The notes: a model not told the origin generated them from the sequence alone. Positions 38,040-46,277 are shown, counted from the stretch's first letter. The stretch is 64,000 nucleotides of DNA from Sphingobacterium wenxiniae (GCF_900116225.1 NZ_FOZZ01000002.1:186001-250000); one strand, 5' to 3'. Program-made: numbers and translations.

Positions 38040-38519
38040 TTATTTTATGATTCGAACTTCAAAATTTTGAGATTCAACTTTAATATTATTCTTATAAATT
38101 TCAGCTTTTAATTTATGCACTCCTTTATAAGCAGCTCTCTCCCAATGAAAATTTATTTGATTATTGCAATTATAATCCCACGTCTCATGTCCAAGGTCAG
38201 GAATTGCTTTGGCTTCATCTCCATCATTCTCGACTATCCATTTCACATCAAATGGAGGTGAAATTTTAGTTTTTAAAGTAAATCTAAGCCATAATTTTTT
38301 ATGTACTCTAAGTTGTTTAGGTATATTTGATAATATGGGACCTAATGATTTATCTCTATGAACAGAAACTGATATCGAACTATTTTCAATAATAGATTGT
38401 TCTTTGATACTACTGAAGTTTTTTGCTTCCTCTTGTATATTAAAGACCCAATTATTATAAAATTCACTTGCTTTTTTCTCAGTACAATCATTTTTATATA
38501 GAACTTCAGATTTTGATAC
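38040..38519 (-). pseudogene. C-terminal sensor-domain fragment of a CBASS CD-NTase
   Basis: The open frame of 159 codons has no start; it runs straight into the 135-bp cassette repeat, where a stop occurs at once. The last 90 residues have the pattern of the AGS-C (adenylyl/guanylyl-cyclase and SMODS C-terminal) sensor domain: VKWIVENDGDEA near the middle, then ERAAYKGVHKLKA, with the Trp, Asn-Gly, Tyr-x-Gly-x-His positions in register. The nucleotidyltransferase part of the protein is absent. I infer loss of the 5' half by recombination at the repeat. Confidence 0.6.
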
Positions 38520-38520
38520 A

Positions 38521-38615
38521 GCTCCAAGCGCGTGTTAGAGGACAGTCCCGAAGGGCTGTATTCCGGCAAGCGCCTGATCCGTTGAGAGGGAAGCCCGGAG
38601 GGATTTCCTCTCAAC
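38521..38615 (-). repeat. Gene-less hairpin cassette, partial copy 1
   Basis: Matches positions 43101-43194 and 50351-50445 almost exactly, with one C/T difference seen. It lacks the outer inverted-repeat half present in the other copies. The right part is the 35-bp hairpin GTTGAGAGG...CCTCTCAAC. Confidence 0.75.
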
Positions 38616-38825
38616 GGGCCGCGTATTGGCGATAGTGGCGGATTAGAAAGCCAAAACTTTCAATTTTGCACTAAGCTAAGCAACAGCCTTTTAATATTTT
38701 CTAAATTTAAGAAAAAAGGAAATATAAAAGGCTGTTGCGACAAAAAAAGGAGACCACGAAGTAGCAGCGAAGCTAAACTTTCAATTTTCCCTTAAACCGC
38801 CATTTCGCCAATGCGATGTTGGCGG
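38612..38825 (-). other. attC-like site 1
   Basis: ATTGGCGATAGTGGCGG (38625-38641) pairs with CCGCCATTTCGCCAAT (38797-38812) with small bulges, as in integron attC sites. The end core on the plus strand is GTTGGCG. Inside lies a second hairpin, GCAACAGCCTTTTA with TAAAAGGCTGTTGC. At about 210 bp it is longer than classic attC sites. It directly follows the SUKH-like gene in transcription order. Confidence 0.5.
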
Positions 38826-38834
38826 TAGTTATTA

Positions 38835-39236
38835 TTAGTTGTCCATTAGTTCGTCAATTATATTTGCAACTTTTTCTGTTTTTCCTGTTTCGTGATACCA
38901 AGTGAAAATTTCATCACTTAGTTTTCCGTTATTCTCTTTTGTCGGTAATAATACTAAATGATCGCCACTTCCATTTGAAGCAATTGCAATTCCGTTTGAA
39001 GGAAAATTGCCCCAGTTTTTTGCTTGTTTAGTTTCTAAACCGATATGATTACAAGTTCTACTAATTCTTTTCTTATCTGATTTGTCAAAAAATGGATATA
39101 AGTTCCAATCGTCGTCCTCTGTCATTAATTCTCCGCCATTTTCTTGCATCATTTTAGACTTGAACTTGTCAGGAAAAATAACTCCAAGTTCGTTTTCAGT
39201 TTCGGTAATATATTTTTCGTCTAATGGGAATGGCAT
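38835..39236 (-). CDS. SMI1/KNR4 (SUKH)-like protein
   Basis: A 133-residue cytoplasmic protein of the SUKH superfamily, which includes many immunity proteins against polymorphic toxins. The family pattern is visible: ETENELGVIFPDKFKSKM near residue 15, NGGE, then NHIGLE, then an IAIASNGSGDHLVLLP strand near residue 85. No toxin gene is adjacent. It overlaps nothing and lies 18 bp after the small neighbour gene, which likely belongs to the same cassette. Confidence 0.75.
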   Translation of the reverse strand: MPFPLDEKYITETENELGVIFPDKFKSKMMQENGGELMTEDDDWNLYPFFDKSDKKRISRTCNHIGLETKQAKNWGNFPSNGIAIASNGSGDHLVLLPTKENNGKLSDEIFTWYHETGKTEKVANIIDELMDN

Positions 39237-39254
39237 TTTTCTATGTTTTAGATA

Positions 39255-39485
39255 TTAGTCAATAAAGTTCCAAGGAATTTCTTTTTTGAAAGTCTGAATA
39301 CTTTCTTCAAGCAAGTCTAACGAAATATCTTGCTGAAAAAAGGTCACAGTTCGTGTTCGTTTTGTGTCATCACGAAATATTTCCATAATTATTTTGTTGT
39401 CACGGTAAATTTCAACGCCAATACCATCTCGGTCGCCACTAACATCACTTGCAATAATTACTCTGTCTTTCAATAGTTTTTTCAT
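39255..39485 (-). CDS. Small hypothetical protein paired with SUKH gene
   Basis: 76 residues with an ordered beta-beta-beta-alpha look: VIIASDVSGDRDGIGVEIYRD, a strand with TVTFF, and a C-terminal amphipathic helix. No family recognised. It starts the two-gene cassette and the SUKH gene follows by 18 bp. Its small size and position fit a companion immunity or antitoxin-like protein, but that is inference. Confidence 0.55.
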   Translation of the reverse strand: MKKLLKDRVIIASDVSGDRDGIGVEIYRDNKIIMEIFRDDTKRTRTVTFFQQDISLDLLEESIQTFKKEIPWNFID

Positions 39486-39522
39486 TGGTCAATTCATTTG
39501 GTATTGGGTCGTTTTTATAATT

Positions 39523-39724
39523 ACCGCCAACGGATCAGGCGCTTGCCGAAGGCGGGGAAATCGAAGCGGAAAGTTTCGATTTTGCACTGAGGCGAGCCAA
39601 AACGAATTTTTATGAAGTAAATTTATAGAAAAAAAACGAATAAAATTCGTTTTTGGCGGAATAGAAGCACTAACGCTGAATTTTGTACTTCAGCCCCGCT
39701 TTTGGCAATACCTTGTTACAGGCA
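39523..39724 (-). other. attC-like site 2
   Basis: CTTGCCGAAGGCGGGG (from 39542) pairs with CCCCGCTTTTGGCAA (to about 39707). The plus-strand left end reads CCAACGGATCAGGCGC, shared with other sites of the island, and the right core is GTTACAG. A nested hairpin of about 15 bp (AACGAATTTTTAT with ATAAAATTCGTT) lies within. It follows the helicase gene at its 3' end. Confidence 0.5.
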
Positions 39725-39728
39725 GGCA

Positions 39729-41678
39729 TTATTTCTGTCCGAATAGTTTTTGATACCATTTTAAATTTCTTAGCCGTTCAATTTCTTGTTCGTTACTCTT
39801 TCTTGTCGTTTCCAATTTTGAAATTATTGCCTTATTTCCTTGAATTGTTTTTTGATGTTGCTGTATTGTTTTTTCTGCGTTTGCTTTTTCTGTTGTCAAA
39901 GTTGAAATTTCAGATTTCAGCTTTTCGCTTTGTTTTTCAAGGTCTTTGGTTTTGTCAAGCAAGAGTTTAATTGCTTTGTTTTGGTCGTTTATTTTTGTCT
40001 GCTGACTTAGTTTTTCATTTTCTAATTCCGAAACTGAAATTTGCAATTCTTCATTTTCTTGCGTTTTCGTTACAAGTTCGTTTAATGTGTCAGTGTGTTT
40101 TTGTCTGAACGAACCAAGTCTATTGGCTGTTACGACAAAATACTTTTTAAACAAGTCGGTTTCAATATCGTTTCTAAATTTGATTGCTTTTACAAAATTG
40201 TCGTATGCCTCTGTGAAGTTTAGTAATTTAATTTCTTCACGAACTTTTTTGTAATAAAAATCTGCTTTTCCTGAATTTAGCTCTTGAACAATTAAGGTGC
40301 TTGGTGTTTCAGTTTTTGCAAACTCAATTACTTTTGAGTTTGTTCTTATTTTGTTACGATGAATTTGCGACTTTAGAACAAGCCCGTTATATGAAGTGCA
40401 ACGGCTAAGAGCAACATAAACTTGTCCGTCTTCAAAAGCTGAACCTAAATCAGCATAAACATTTTCAAAAGTAAGTCCTTGACTTTTATGAACTGTAATA
40501 GCCCAAGCCAATCTTAAAGGATATTGCGTAAAAGTTCCTATTATTTTCTCTTCAATTTTCTTTTTTTCTTTGTTCCAAGTGTATTGAACATTGTCCCAAG
40601 ATGCTTTTTCTATTTGAACTTTTGATTGGTTGGAAAATTCTACAATTATTTTGTCATTGTCTAATGATGAAATCTTGCCAATTTTTCCATTGAAATATCG
40701 CTTAAATTCTCCCGTATCATTTTTCAAAATCATTACTTGTGCGCCAACTTTCAAATGCAAATTCAATTCGGTGGGTAATAAATAGTTTCCTCTACTGTCT
40801 TTCGGGAATGTTCCTGTTATTTCACCTGCGAAAACTTTTAATTCGGATTTTAGTTCATCTAACTTTGTGGTGTTTGTTTGATTTACTTGAGCATTTGTTG
40901 TAGAAAGGATTATATGATTATTTGAACCATTGGCTGAAAATGTCGGGTTGTATTTTTGATTTAACTTATTTAGTTCTATATCAGTAATTTGATTTACTCT
41001 TATTTTGTTCAATAGGTCAATAAATTCTTGTTCTTTTTGTCTGTATATTTTTTTTAGTTCAATGTATATTGGTTTATTTTCGGTTACAACTTTTGAGCTG
41101 AAGAAAAATGGACTTTGATAATAATCTTTCAAAATTTCCCATTGTTCAAAATCAGCTATTGGCGGAAGTTGGAATGTATCGCCAATTAAAATTACTTGAA
41201 CACCGCCAAATGGTTGATACGGCTTTTTTCTAAAAACTCTTAAAATTCTGTCTATAACGTCTAAGGTGTCACAACGAACCATTGAAATTTCATCAATTAT
41301 CAAAAGTTCAAGTTCTTCAAGAATAATTCTTTTGTCTTCACGATACCTGAACGTGTTATATATTGTAGTCTCATCAGTATCGCCAAAATCCTTACTTGAC
41401 CGTAACCTTTTATCATTGATTACAAAAGGGCCAAATGGTATTTGAAAAAACGAATGAATTGTTTGTCCACCTGCGTTAATTGCTGCTACACCTGTTGGCG
41501 CAAGAATTACAGTATTCTTTGTCGTGGTTTCACGAAGATATTTTAGAAAAGTCGTTTTACCTGTTCCTGCTTTTCCTGTCAAATAGACAAGCCTGTCCGT
41601 GTGTTTAACAAAATCTGACGCATAGTTGAACTCTACGTTCGTTTCGTCTAATGGAATGTTGTCTATTACTGTCGCCAT
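39729..41678 (-). CDS. Pif1-like DNA helicase with C-terminal coiled coil
   Basis: Superfamily 1B helicase. Walker A GKAGTGKTTF near residue 36, motif Ia APTGVAAINAGGQTIHSFF, Walker B IDEISMV near 130, motif III GDTFQLPP near 165, and C-terminal VHKSQGLTFENVY with ALSRCTS near 415. Residues 520-630 are a long charged coiled coil absent from typical Pif1. It would unwind DNA 5' to 3'. Its low GC and cassette position mark it as acquired. Genome-maintenance or defence use cannot be separated here. Confidence 0.9.
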   Translation of the reverse strand: MATVIDNIPLDETNVEFNYASDFVKHTDRLVYLTGKAGTGKTTFLKYLRETTTKNTVILAPTGVAAINAGGQTIHSFFQIPFGPFVINDKRLRSSKDFGDTDETTIYNTFRYREDKRIILEELELLIIDEISMVRCDTLDVIDRILRVFRKKPYQPFGGVQVILIGDTFQLPPIADFEQWEILKDYYQSPFFFSSKVVTENKPIYIELKKIYRQKEQEFIDLLNKIRVNQITDIELNKLNQKYNPTFSANGSNNHIILSTTNAQVNQTNTTKLDELKSELKVFAGEITGTFPKDSRGNYLLPTELNLHLKVGAQVMILKNDTGEFKRYFNGKIGKISSLDNDKIIVEFSNQSKVQIEKASWDNVQYTWNKEKKKIEEKIIGTFTQYPLRLAWAITVHKSQGLTFENVYADLGSAFEDGQVYVALSRCTSYNGLVLKSQIHRNKIRTNSKVIEFAKTETPSTLIVQELNSGKADFYYKKVREEIKLLNFTEAYDNFVKAIKFRNDIETDLFKKYFVVTANRLGSFRQKHTDTLNELVTKTQENEELQISVSELENEKLSQQTKINDQNKAIKLLLDKTKDLEKQSEKLKSEISTLTTEKANAEKTIQQHQKTIQGNKAIISKLETTRKSNEQEIERLRNLKWYQKLFGQK

Positions 41679-41711
41679 TGTTCAATTTATGTAGGGTGTC
41701 GGTTTATGCTT

Positions 41712-41846
41712 GCCTGTAACGTTTTGCAGCTTGGCGAAGTGGCGGTTTTTTAGCATAAAAGTTCAATCGAAGAACTGCACTTGAACCTACCACTAAACTG
41801 TCATACGAAGCACTGAACCCGCCATTTTGCCAAACTGCTGTTAGGC
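41712..41846 (-). other. attC-like site 3
   Basis: The best-formed site of the island. The left arm GCCTGTAAC then GCAGCTTGGCGAAGTGGCGG pairs with CCGCCATTTTGCCAAACTGC and the right core GTTAGGC (41840-41846), an exact match to the integron R' consensus GTTRRRY. The length is about 135 bp, within the attC range. It lies just after the PD-(D/E)XK gene. Confidence 0.6.
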
Positions 41847-41862
41847 GGTCGCCCATTTGGTT

Positions 41863-43002
41863 TTAAAAATTTATTCCTTCCATCGCTATAAGTAATTTTT
41901 CAATTTTTTCTTTGCACTCATTCAGAAAGTTGTCACTTTTAATAATGTCATTTTCCCAAGTGTCAAGCGACAAGTTTGTATAATGAGCATAAAATGGCCA
42001 CCAATTACTTTCTTTGCGAGAAAATATATCTAACTTGTTCAAATTCTCGTGAAGAGTTTTTCTGTTCTCTTCGGATATTCTGTAAACATTGGGATTGTTG
42101 CATAATCCATAATGACAACGATTACCTTCAAAAGTGAAACCTATCCAACATTTCCCTTGCCAATTTGAATTTGTCAAGTGAAATCTAACATATTGTTCTT
42201 CACTACGTTCATAATGATATTCTAATCCTTTTTGTTTTGCAAACTCTTCCATTTTAGGATTAAAATGCTTTTCAATAAGGTAGTTGTAAGTCGCAGAATA
42301 ATTCTGATAAATTGCTTGAGCAGCTCTTAAATTCTCAATTTTTGATAGAACTTCTGTTATTTCTTCTTTGTTCTTTATGTCCATATCTTGATTGGTTAAT
42401 TGCTTTAAATGATTAATATATTGAATTATAGTCTCTCTGACAGTTGGGAAACGAGAGGCGATTGCAACACATTTTTCAAGCCAATTGATTATATTTTCTT
42501 TATACGAAATTGATAAATAAGAAACACCACCACCACTTTGTTCTGATGCATTATCTCCTAAAAGTGTAAGATATAATATTTGATAGCCATTTTTATATGT
42601 TTGAGCATATCTATTGTATCTTTTTAATTGTTCTGGTTGGTCGTTTGCATAAATTTTATTCTCAATAATTATTGCCTTGTTTTGATTGTCCTCAATCAAA
42701 ATATCAATTCGTCCTTCTTCTGTTGAGTGTTCAGTATGTATTCGTGATTTGTCAAAGTCGAATTTCTCAATGGTAAAATAATCTCCTAATGTGTCAATAA
42801 AACACTCCAATAATTTAGATTTTAACCCGTGTGTTCCTTTTGGATTTAAAAGTTCTGCAAGTATTGCCGAATGTGTGTTTTCATAATGGTTTACGCCACA
42901 AACACGAAACATATTAAACCGCCCACCAGTTGCATCTAAAATTTCAGCATTCTTTTTATTTATAATTGCTACTTGATTTAGTAAATTATTTATTTTCTCC
43001 AT
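41863..43002 (-). CDS. PD-(D/E)XK nuclease superfamily protein
   Basis: A 379-residue protein with the nuclease core at about residues 40-150: an HSAILAELLNP helix, then GRIDILIED followed by AIIIENKIYANDQPEQLKRY, giving the D-(x)n-E-x-K active site and the Gln-x-x-x-Tyr helix. The remainder is helical and unrecognised; it is probably a targeting or dimerisation part. Such proteins often act in restriction or other defence against foreign DNA. It is the first gene next to the recombinase end of the first array. Confidence 0.78.
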   Translation of the reverse strand: MEKINNLLNQVAIINKKNAEILDATGGRFNMFRVCGVNHYENTHSAILAELLNPKGTHGLKSKLLECFIDTLGDYFTIEKFDFDKSRIHTEHSTEEGRIDILIEDNQNKAIIIENKIYANDQPEQLKRYNRYAQTYKNGYQILYLTLLGDNASEQSGGGVSYLSISYKENIINWLEKCVAIASRFPTVRETIIQYINHLKQLTNQDMDIKNKEEITEVLSKIENLRAAQAIYQNYSATYNYLIEKHFNPKMEEFAKQKGLEYHYERSEEQYVRFHLTNSNWQGKCWIGFTFEGNRCHYGLCNNPNVYRISEENRKTLHENLNKLDIFSRKESNWWPFYAHYTNLSLDTWENDIIKSDNFLNECKEKIEKLLIAMEGINF

Positions 43003-43059
43003 TCAATTCTTTTTGTCGATACTATAATGTCTGTCGTTATTAGTTTTTGGTCGGGTGTC

Positions 43060-43194
43060 GCCTAACGGATCAGGCGCTTGGCGCACGTGCTGGAGCATTG
43101 CTCCAAGCGCGTGTTAGAGGACAGTCCCGAAGGGCTGTACTCCGGCAAGCGCCTGATCCGTTGAGAGGGAAGCCCGGAGGGATTTCCTCTCAAC
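43060..43194 (-). repeat. Gene-less hairpin cassette, full copy 2
   Basis: A 17-bp perfect inverted repeat (AACGGATCAGGCGCTTG at 43064-43080 and its complement at 43146-43162) encloses several smaller hairpins, and is joined to the 35-bp hairpin GTTGAGAGG...CCTCTCAAC (43160-43194). Read on the minus strand it starts GTTGAGA and ends GTTAGGC, as expected of an integron cassette with attC but no gene. Confidence 0.75.
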
Positions 43195-43361
43195 AATTCT
43201 ATTAGCGAAACTAATATACAAAATTTTTCGCCAATCCATTACTATAGGCGAATTTCGTTTTTTGTGTCTTTTAATTGTTTAATGTGTTGATATATTGTTG
43301 TTTAATTATTTTTTATTTACGTATAACGAAACAATTTCAATAAAAGGGCTGTTTTATTTGT

Positions 43362-43616
43362 ATGAATAGCGAAAGAATACTCAGAGCATTTGAAAAAGTC
43401 AATACCTGTGGCACTGTACATACGTTAAGACATTCTTACGCCACCCATCTGATCCAGTCGGGTATTGATGTTCGCACTGTACAAGAATTATTGGGGCATG
43501 AGTCTATCAAGACAACGATGATCTATACCCATATCACCTATGTGGATAAGAAAGGACGCCAGTCCACTAGATTTTTTGTGATATTGAAAGGCTCTCCGAT
43601 ATTAACTTTTTATTGA
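43362..43616 (+). pseudogene. Tyrosine recombinase with large internal deletion
   Basis: Fuses 13 N-terminal residues ([13 protein letters not shown]) to the C-terminal catalytic part: [11 protein letters not shown] (catalytic His-x-x-Arg-His), [10 protein letters not shown] and the nucleophile Tyr in MIYTH. The region with the first catalytic Arg and the whole core-binding domain is missing. Its N-terminus matches that of the second fragment at 50603 (MDSERI). It faces away from the cassettes, as an integron integrase does. Confidence 0.75.
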
Positions 43617-43688
43617 CAATTGGTGTCGTTGTTTAAAGTTAAGAATTTTCTCATTTCAAACAGTCCAATTTCTTCGGAGGATTACAGT

Positions 43689-43820
43689 TTATTTTATACA
43701 GAAATCTTTCCTAATATTAGAAATCAACTCCTGTTTTAATTTATGGTATTGGTCTCCTTCAGTAAGGTTTTTGAGTTTAGATAAATAATCCTCAAATTCT
43801 TCATTTTTTGCCTGATTCCT
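43689..43820 (-). pseudogene. C-terminal gene fragment bounded by the 54-bp repeat
   Basis: The minus-strand frame reads NQAKNEEFEDYLSKLKNL and on to a stop at 43689 after 43 codons, a helical, charged protein end. No start is present; the frame runs into the 54-bp direct repeat. The parent gene is not recognised. Confidence 0.35.
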
Positions 43821-43874
43821 CGAGGTCAAATATTTTGATATATCAACAAAAAACCGAGTTGTGCAACAGCTACC
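43821..43874. repeat. 54-bp direct repeat, copy 2 (junction of the arrays)
   Basis: Perfect copy of 37967-38020, same orientation, 5.85 kb apart. It separates the end of the first unit from the cargo of the second. Confidence 0.8.
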
Positions 43875-43921
43875 CTTGTTATCGGTAGCGGCTCTTTTAG
43901 GTCGCTTTGTTGAGCGTTGGG

Positions 43922-43986
43922 TTGGTAGCTCTTTTGCATTTTTGTTTGGCTTTTGTTCGGTTGAAAAAATGCAAATGTGCTACCAA
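43922..43986 (-). other. attC-like site 4
   Basis: TTGGTAGCTCTTTTGCATTTTT (split arms) pairs with the region ending GCAAATGTGCTACCAA with a 20-nt loop. It differs from sites 1, 3 and 5 in its arm sequence and may simply be a hairpin terminator of the AAA+ operon that ends 38 bp to its right. Confidence 0.35.
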
Positions 43987-44023
43987 AGTGTGGATTTAGT
44001 TATTGAGCATTTTACTATTTCCT

Positions 44024-45283
44024 TTAACCATTAAGAATATTCAAAAGTTTTCTTGTAAAGCCAACTTTGGTCGTATTGTTTTGTATTTCAATGTTTTCAT
44101 CTTGATTGGATTGGTATATCGAAAGATATGTCAAAAATTCCTTTTTTATTTGTTTGTTTATATCTCTCATATTTTTGTAAGAAGATACATTTATACAAGT
44201 TGAAAGATATGCTTTTAATTGTTCTCCCAAGTCTATTTTAAATTCCGATTTTACCTTTTTACTAATACTTTCAGCCCTAAACTCTATATACTTCATTTTG
44301 TCATTGTCGCTTAACAAAGTGAAAATACACTTATAATCAAATCTTGACCTTAATTCAGGGGAAATTCTTTTTTTGAAATCCTCTTTTGAAATGTTTGAAG
44401 TAAATACGATAATAAAACCATTCAAATCCATTTCTTCTCCTAATGAACTTGTCATTTTTCCACTTTCTAAGACTTCCAAAAAATAGTTGAATAGAGTTGA
44501 GTTAGATTTTTCAAATTCATCAATTAATAAAATCCCCATATCTGTTTCCCTTACTTTCATAAAGATTTCACCGTCATCACTTCCGATATATCCTCTTGCT
44601 GAACCGATTAATGAACTTAGCGAAAATTCATTACTATAATTTCCAAAATTTATTTTTGCAAGTTTCTTTTCTCCTTTCAAACAATTAAAAATTGTTCTTG
44701 CTACTTCTGTTTTTCCAACACCTGATTCTCCCATTAGAAAAAGGGACAAAATCTTGTGTTCTCCTAATTTATTGAATACCCGAAATGTTCTGATTTGCTG
44801 TTCAAAATCATCTTTGAATTTGGAATGTCCGTAAAGTCTATTTCTAAATTCGCTGAAGAACTGACTTAATTCATCATCGTTTAGGTCAATTATTTTCTTG
44901 TGTCTTTTAGATACTAATTGCTTTTCGTTATTTAGTAATTCTGTTTCTTTCACTTTTTTTACAAAGGTCTCTCTATCTACATTTTCAAATTCATCAAATA
45001 TAAAACGTAGCTCGTATTCTAATTTTTCTCTTTTAGAGACATCGCAAATAAAAATAGGCGTTTCTTCAAATTGATATATCATCTGCTCAAAAATGGATTG
45101 AATGCTATTGTATTCAGTAAGAGCAGAAAGGTCGATTATTTCACTATTTGTATCAAATTCTTTAATCAAAGATAAGTTGTGAATTAATTTGGTAACACTT
45201 ATAATTGAATAACCCTCCAAAGTTTTTGAATCTTTGAAGTCATAATAATCATCTTTCTCGTAAAACAGTAAAACTTTATCCAT
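44024..45283 (-). CDS. AAA+ ATPase, ClpA/B-D2-like, with unknown N-terminal domain
   Basis: 419 residues. Residues 1-160 are an unrecognised alpha/beta domain. From about 170 on is a single AAA+ module: Walker A GESGVGKTEVART near 185, Walker B LLIDEFEKSN near 240, sensor 1 VFTSN near 285, and arginine-finger region SPELRSRFDY. It looks like the second ATPase of Clp unfoldases but has no peptidase-docking or N-domains. The upstream DUF6414-like gene is 6 bp away, so they form an operon. A regulated remodelling or defence role is plausible. Confidence 0.8.
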   Translation of the reverse strand: MDKVLLFYEKDDYYDFKDSKTLEGYSIISVTKLIHNLSLIKEFDTNSEIIDLSALTEYNSIQSIFEQMIYQFEETPIFICDVSKREKLEYELRFIFDEFENVDRETFVKKVKETELLNNEKQLVSKRHKKIIDLNDDELSQFFSEFRNRLYGHSKFKDDFEQQIRTFRVFNKLGEHKILSLFLMGESGVGKTEVARTIFNCLKGEKKLAKINFGNYSNEFSLSSLIGSARGYIGSDDGEIFMKVRETDMGILLIDEFEKSNSTLFNYFLEVLESGKMTSSLGEEMDLNGFIIVFTSNISKEDFKKRISPELRSRFDYKCIFTLLSDNDKMKYIEFRAESISKKVKSEFKIDLGEQLKAYLSTCINVSSYKNMRDINKQIKKEFLTYLSIYQSNQDENIEIQNNTTKVGFTRKLLNILNG

Positions 45284-45289
45284 TTATGA

Positions 45290-46132
45290 TTATTTTATAT
45301 TTACATTTTGGATAATTGCAAGCAAATCAATATAATGATATTCATTTCCGTCTCCAGAACTTTTAAAAGTAAACTGATTATTGACTTCACTAATTTTATA
45401 ATGACTTTCTTCTATCTCTTCATCTTCTTTATTTAAAGGGAATGCATTTTGTAATTGACCAAGTTCCTGAAAATATTGGAATGAGTTTTTTAAGTCATCA
45501 ACTTTGATTTTTCCTTTGTACAATCCTATTACCGAAACTTTACCTACAAACAAATCATCTACACTATAAGAACTTTCAAATTCACTTTCAAAAGTTAATG
45601 GAATTTTAATTAGTATATTATCGTCATCTTTAAAATTTCCTTTGATTTTATAAGCGTAATCTTTAAACATTGAATTAAAAAGATTATTCATATCAAATCC
45701 GTTAGCTCCTGGTACAACTAAATCTTTCATTGCACCACTATTGATAAATTTCACAATTCGTAATTCATCTTCGTTTTCAAGACTTAATTTAACATTGTCA
45801 ATTCTAAGTAATTCACCTTCTTCAATAGAAGAAAAATCTTTTACAATCTTAGATTTTTCAATTATATCGTTTAGAATTACGGATTTGGTTGTTTTAATTT
45901 CAAAGGTTTCAAATACCTTTTTCGAGCCTGAACCTTTTAACTCTCCGGACGCTTCTACTTCACCCAATTTAAACCAATCCATAAAGTTGATACCGAGTTT
46001 AGTTTTCATAGATGCCTGACTTTCCCCTGCAACATCTTTGGTAATTTCTTTATTCAAAGAAATTACATTGCTAAGCATCATTTTTATTTCATAAACTTTC
46101 GGAAAGTTTATGTAGTATATATTGAAAATCAT
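45290..46132 (-). CDS. DUF6414-like protein
   Basis: 280 residues with no enzyme motif. The opening FNIYYINFPKVYEIKMM and the following STKL-like polar region resemble DUF6414 proteins, which I assign only tentatively. The C-terminal half is beta-rich and ends in a segment with a Tyr-His-Tyr motif. It starts the operon with the AAA+ gene and diverges from the methyltransferase gene. A substrate or adaptor for the ATPase is an inference from operon structure. Confidence 0.5.
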   Translation of the reverse strand: MIFNIYYINFPKVYEIKMMLSNVISLNKEITKDVAGESQASMKTKLGINFMDWFKLGEVEASGELKGSGSKKVFETFEIKTTKSVILNDIIEKSKIVKDFSSIEEGELLRIDNVKLSLENEDELRIVKFINSGAMKDLVVPGANGFDMNNLFNSMFKDYAYKIKGNFKDDDNILIKIPLTFESEFESSYSVDDLFVGKVSVIGLYKGKIKVDDLKNSFQYFQELGQLQNAFPLNKEDEEIEESHYKISEVNNQFTFKSSGDGNEYHYIDLLAIIQNVNIK

Positions 46133-46242
46133 TTGTTTGACTGGTATTGATTTGAAACTGCTAATTTACGAATTTAGGATTAGGTTTTGCTCAAAAATAA
46201 TTACCCTGCAAGTCTTAATGATAATTTTTGTAGATTTATACC

Positions 46243-46272
46243 TTGTAGTATTGATGATTTTAAGTATCTTTG
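46243..46272 (+). promoter_or_regulatory. Methyltransferase promoter, near-leaderless
   Basis: TTG (46243-46245), a 19-bp spacer and TATCTTTG (46265-46272) are an ideal Bacteroidota promoter. Only five bases separate the -7 box from the ATG, so transcription should start at or next to the start codon. Confidence 0.8.
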
Positions 46273-46277
46273 TAGAG

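Noticed and set aside
38342..38614. 90-codon ORF over the CBASS fragment
   Set aside because: Shadow frame spanning the gene-less repeat; the other frame has the recognisable sensor domain.
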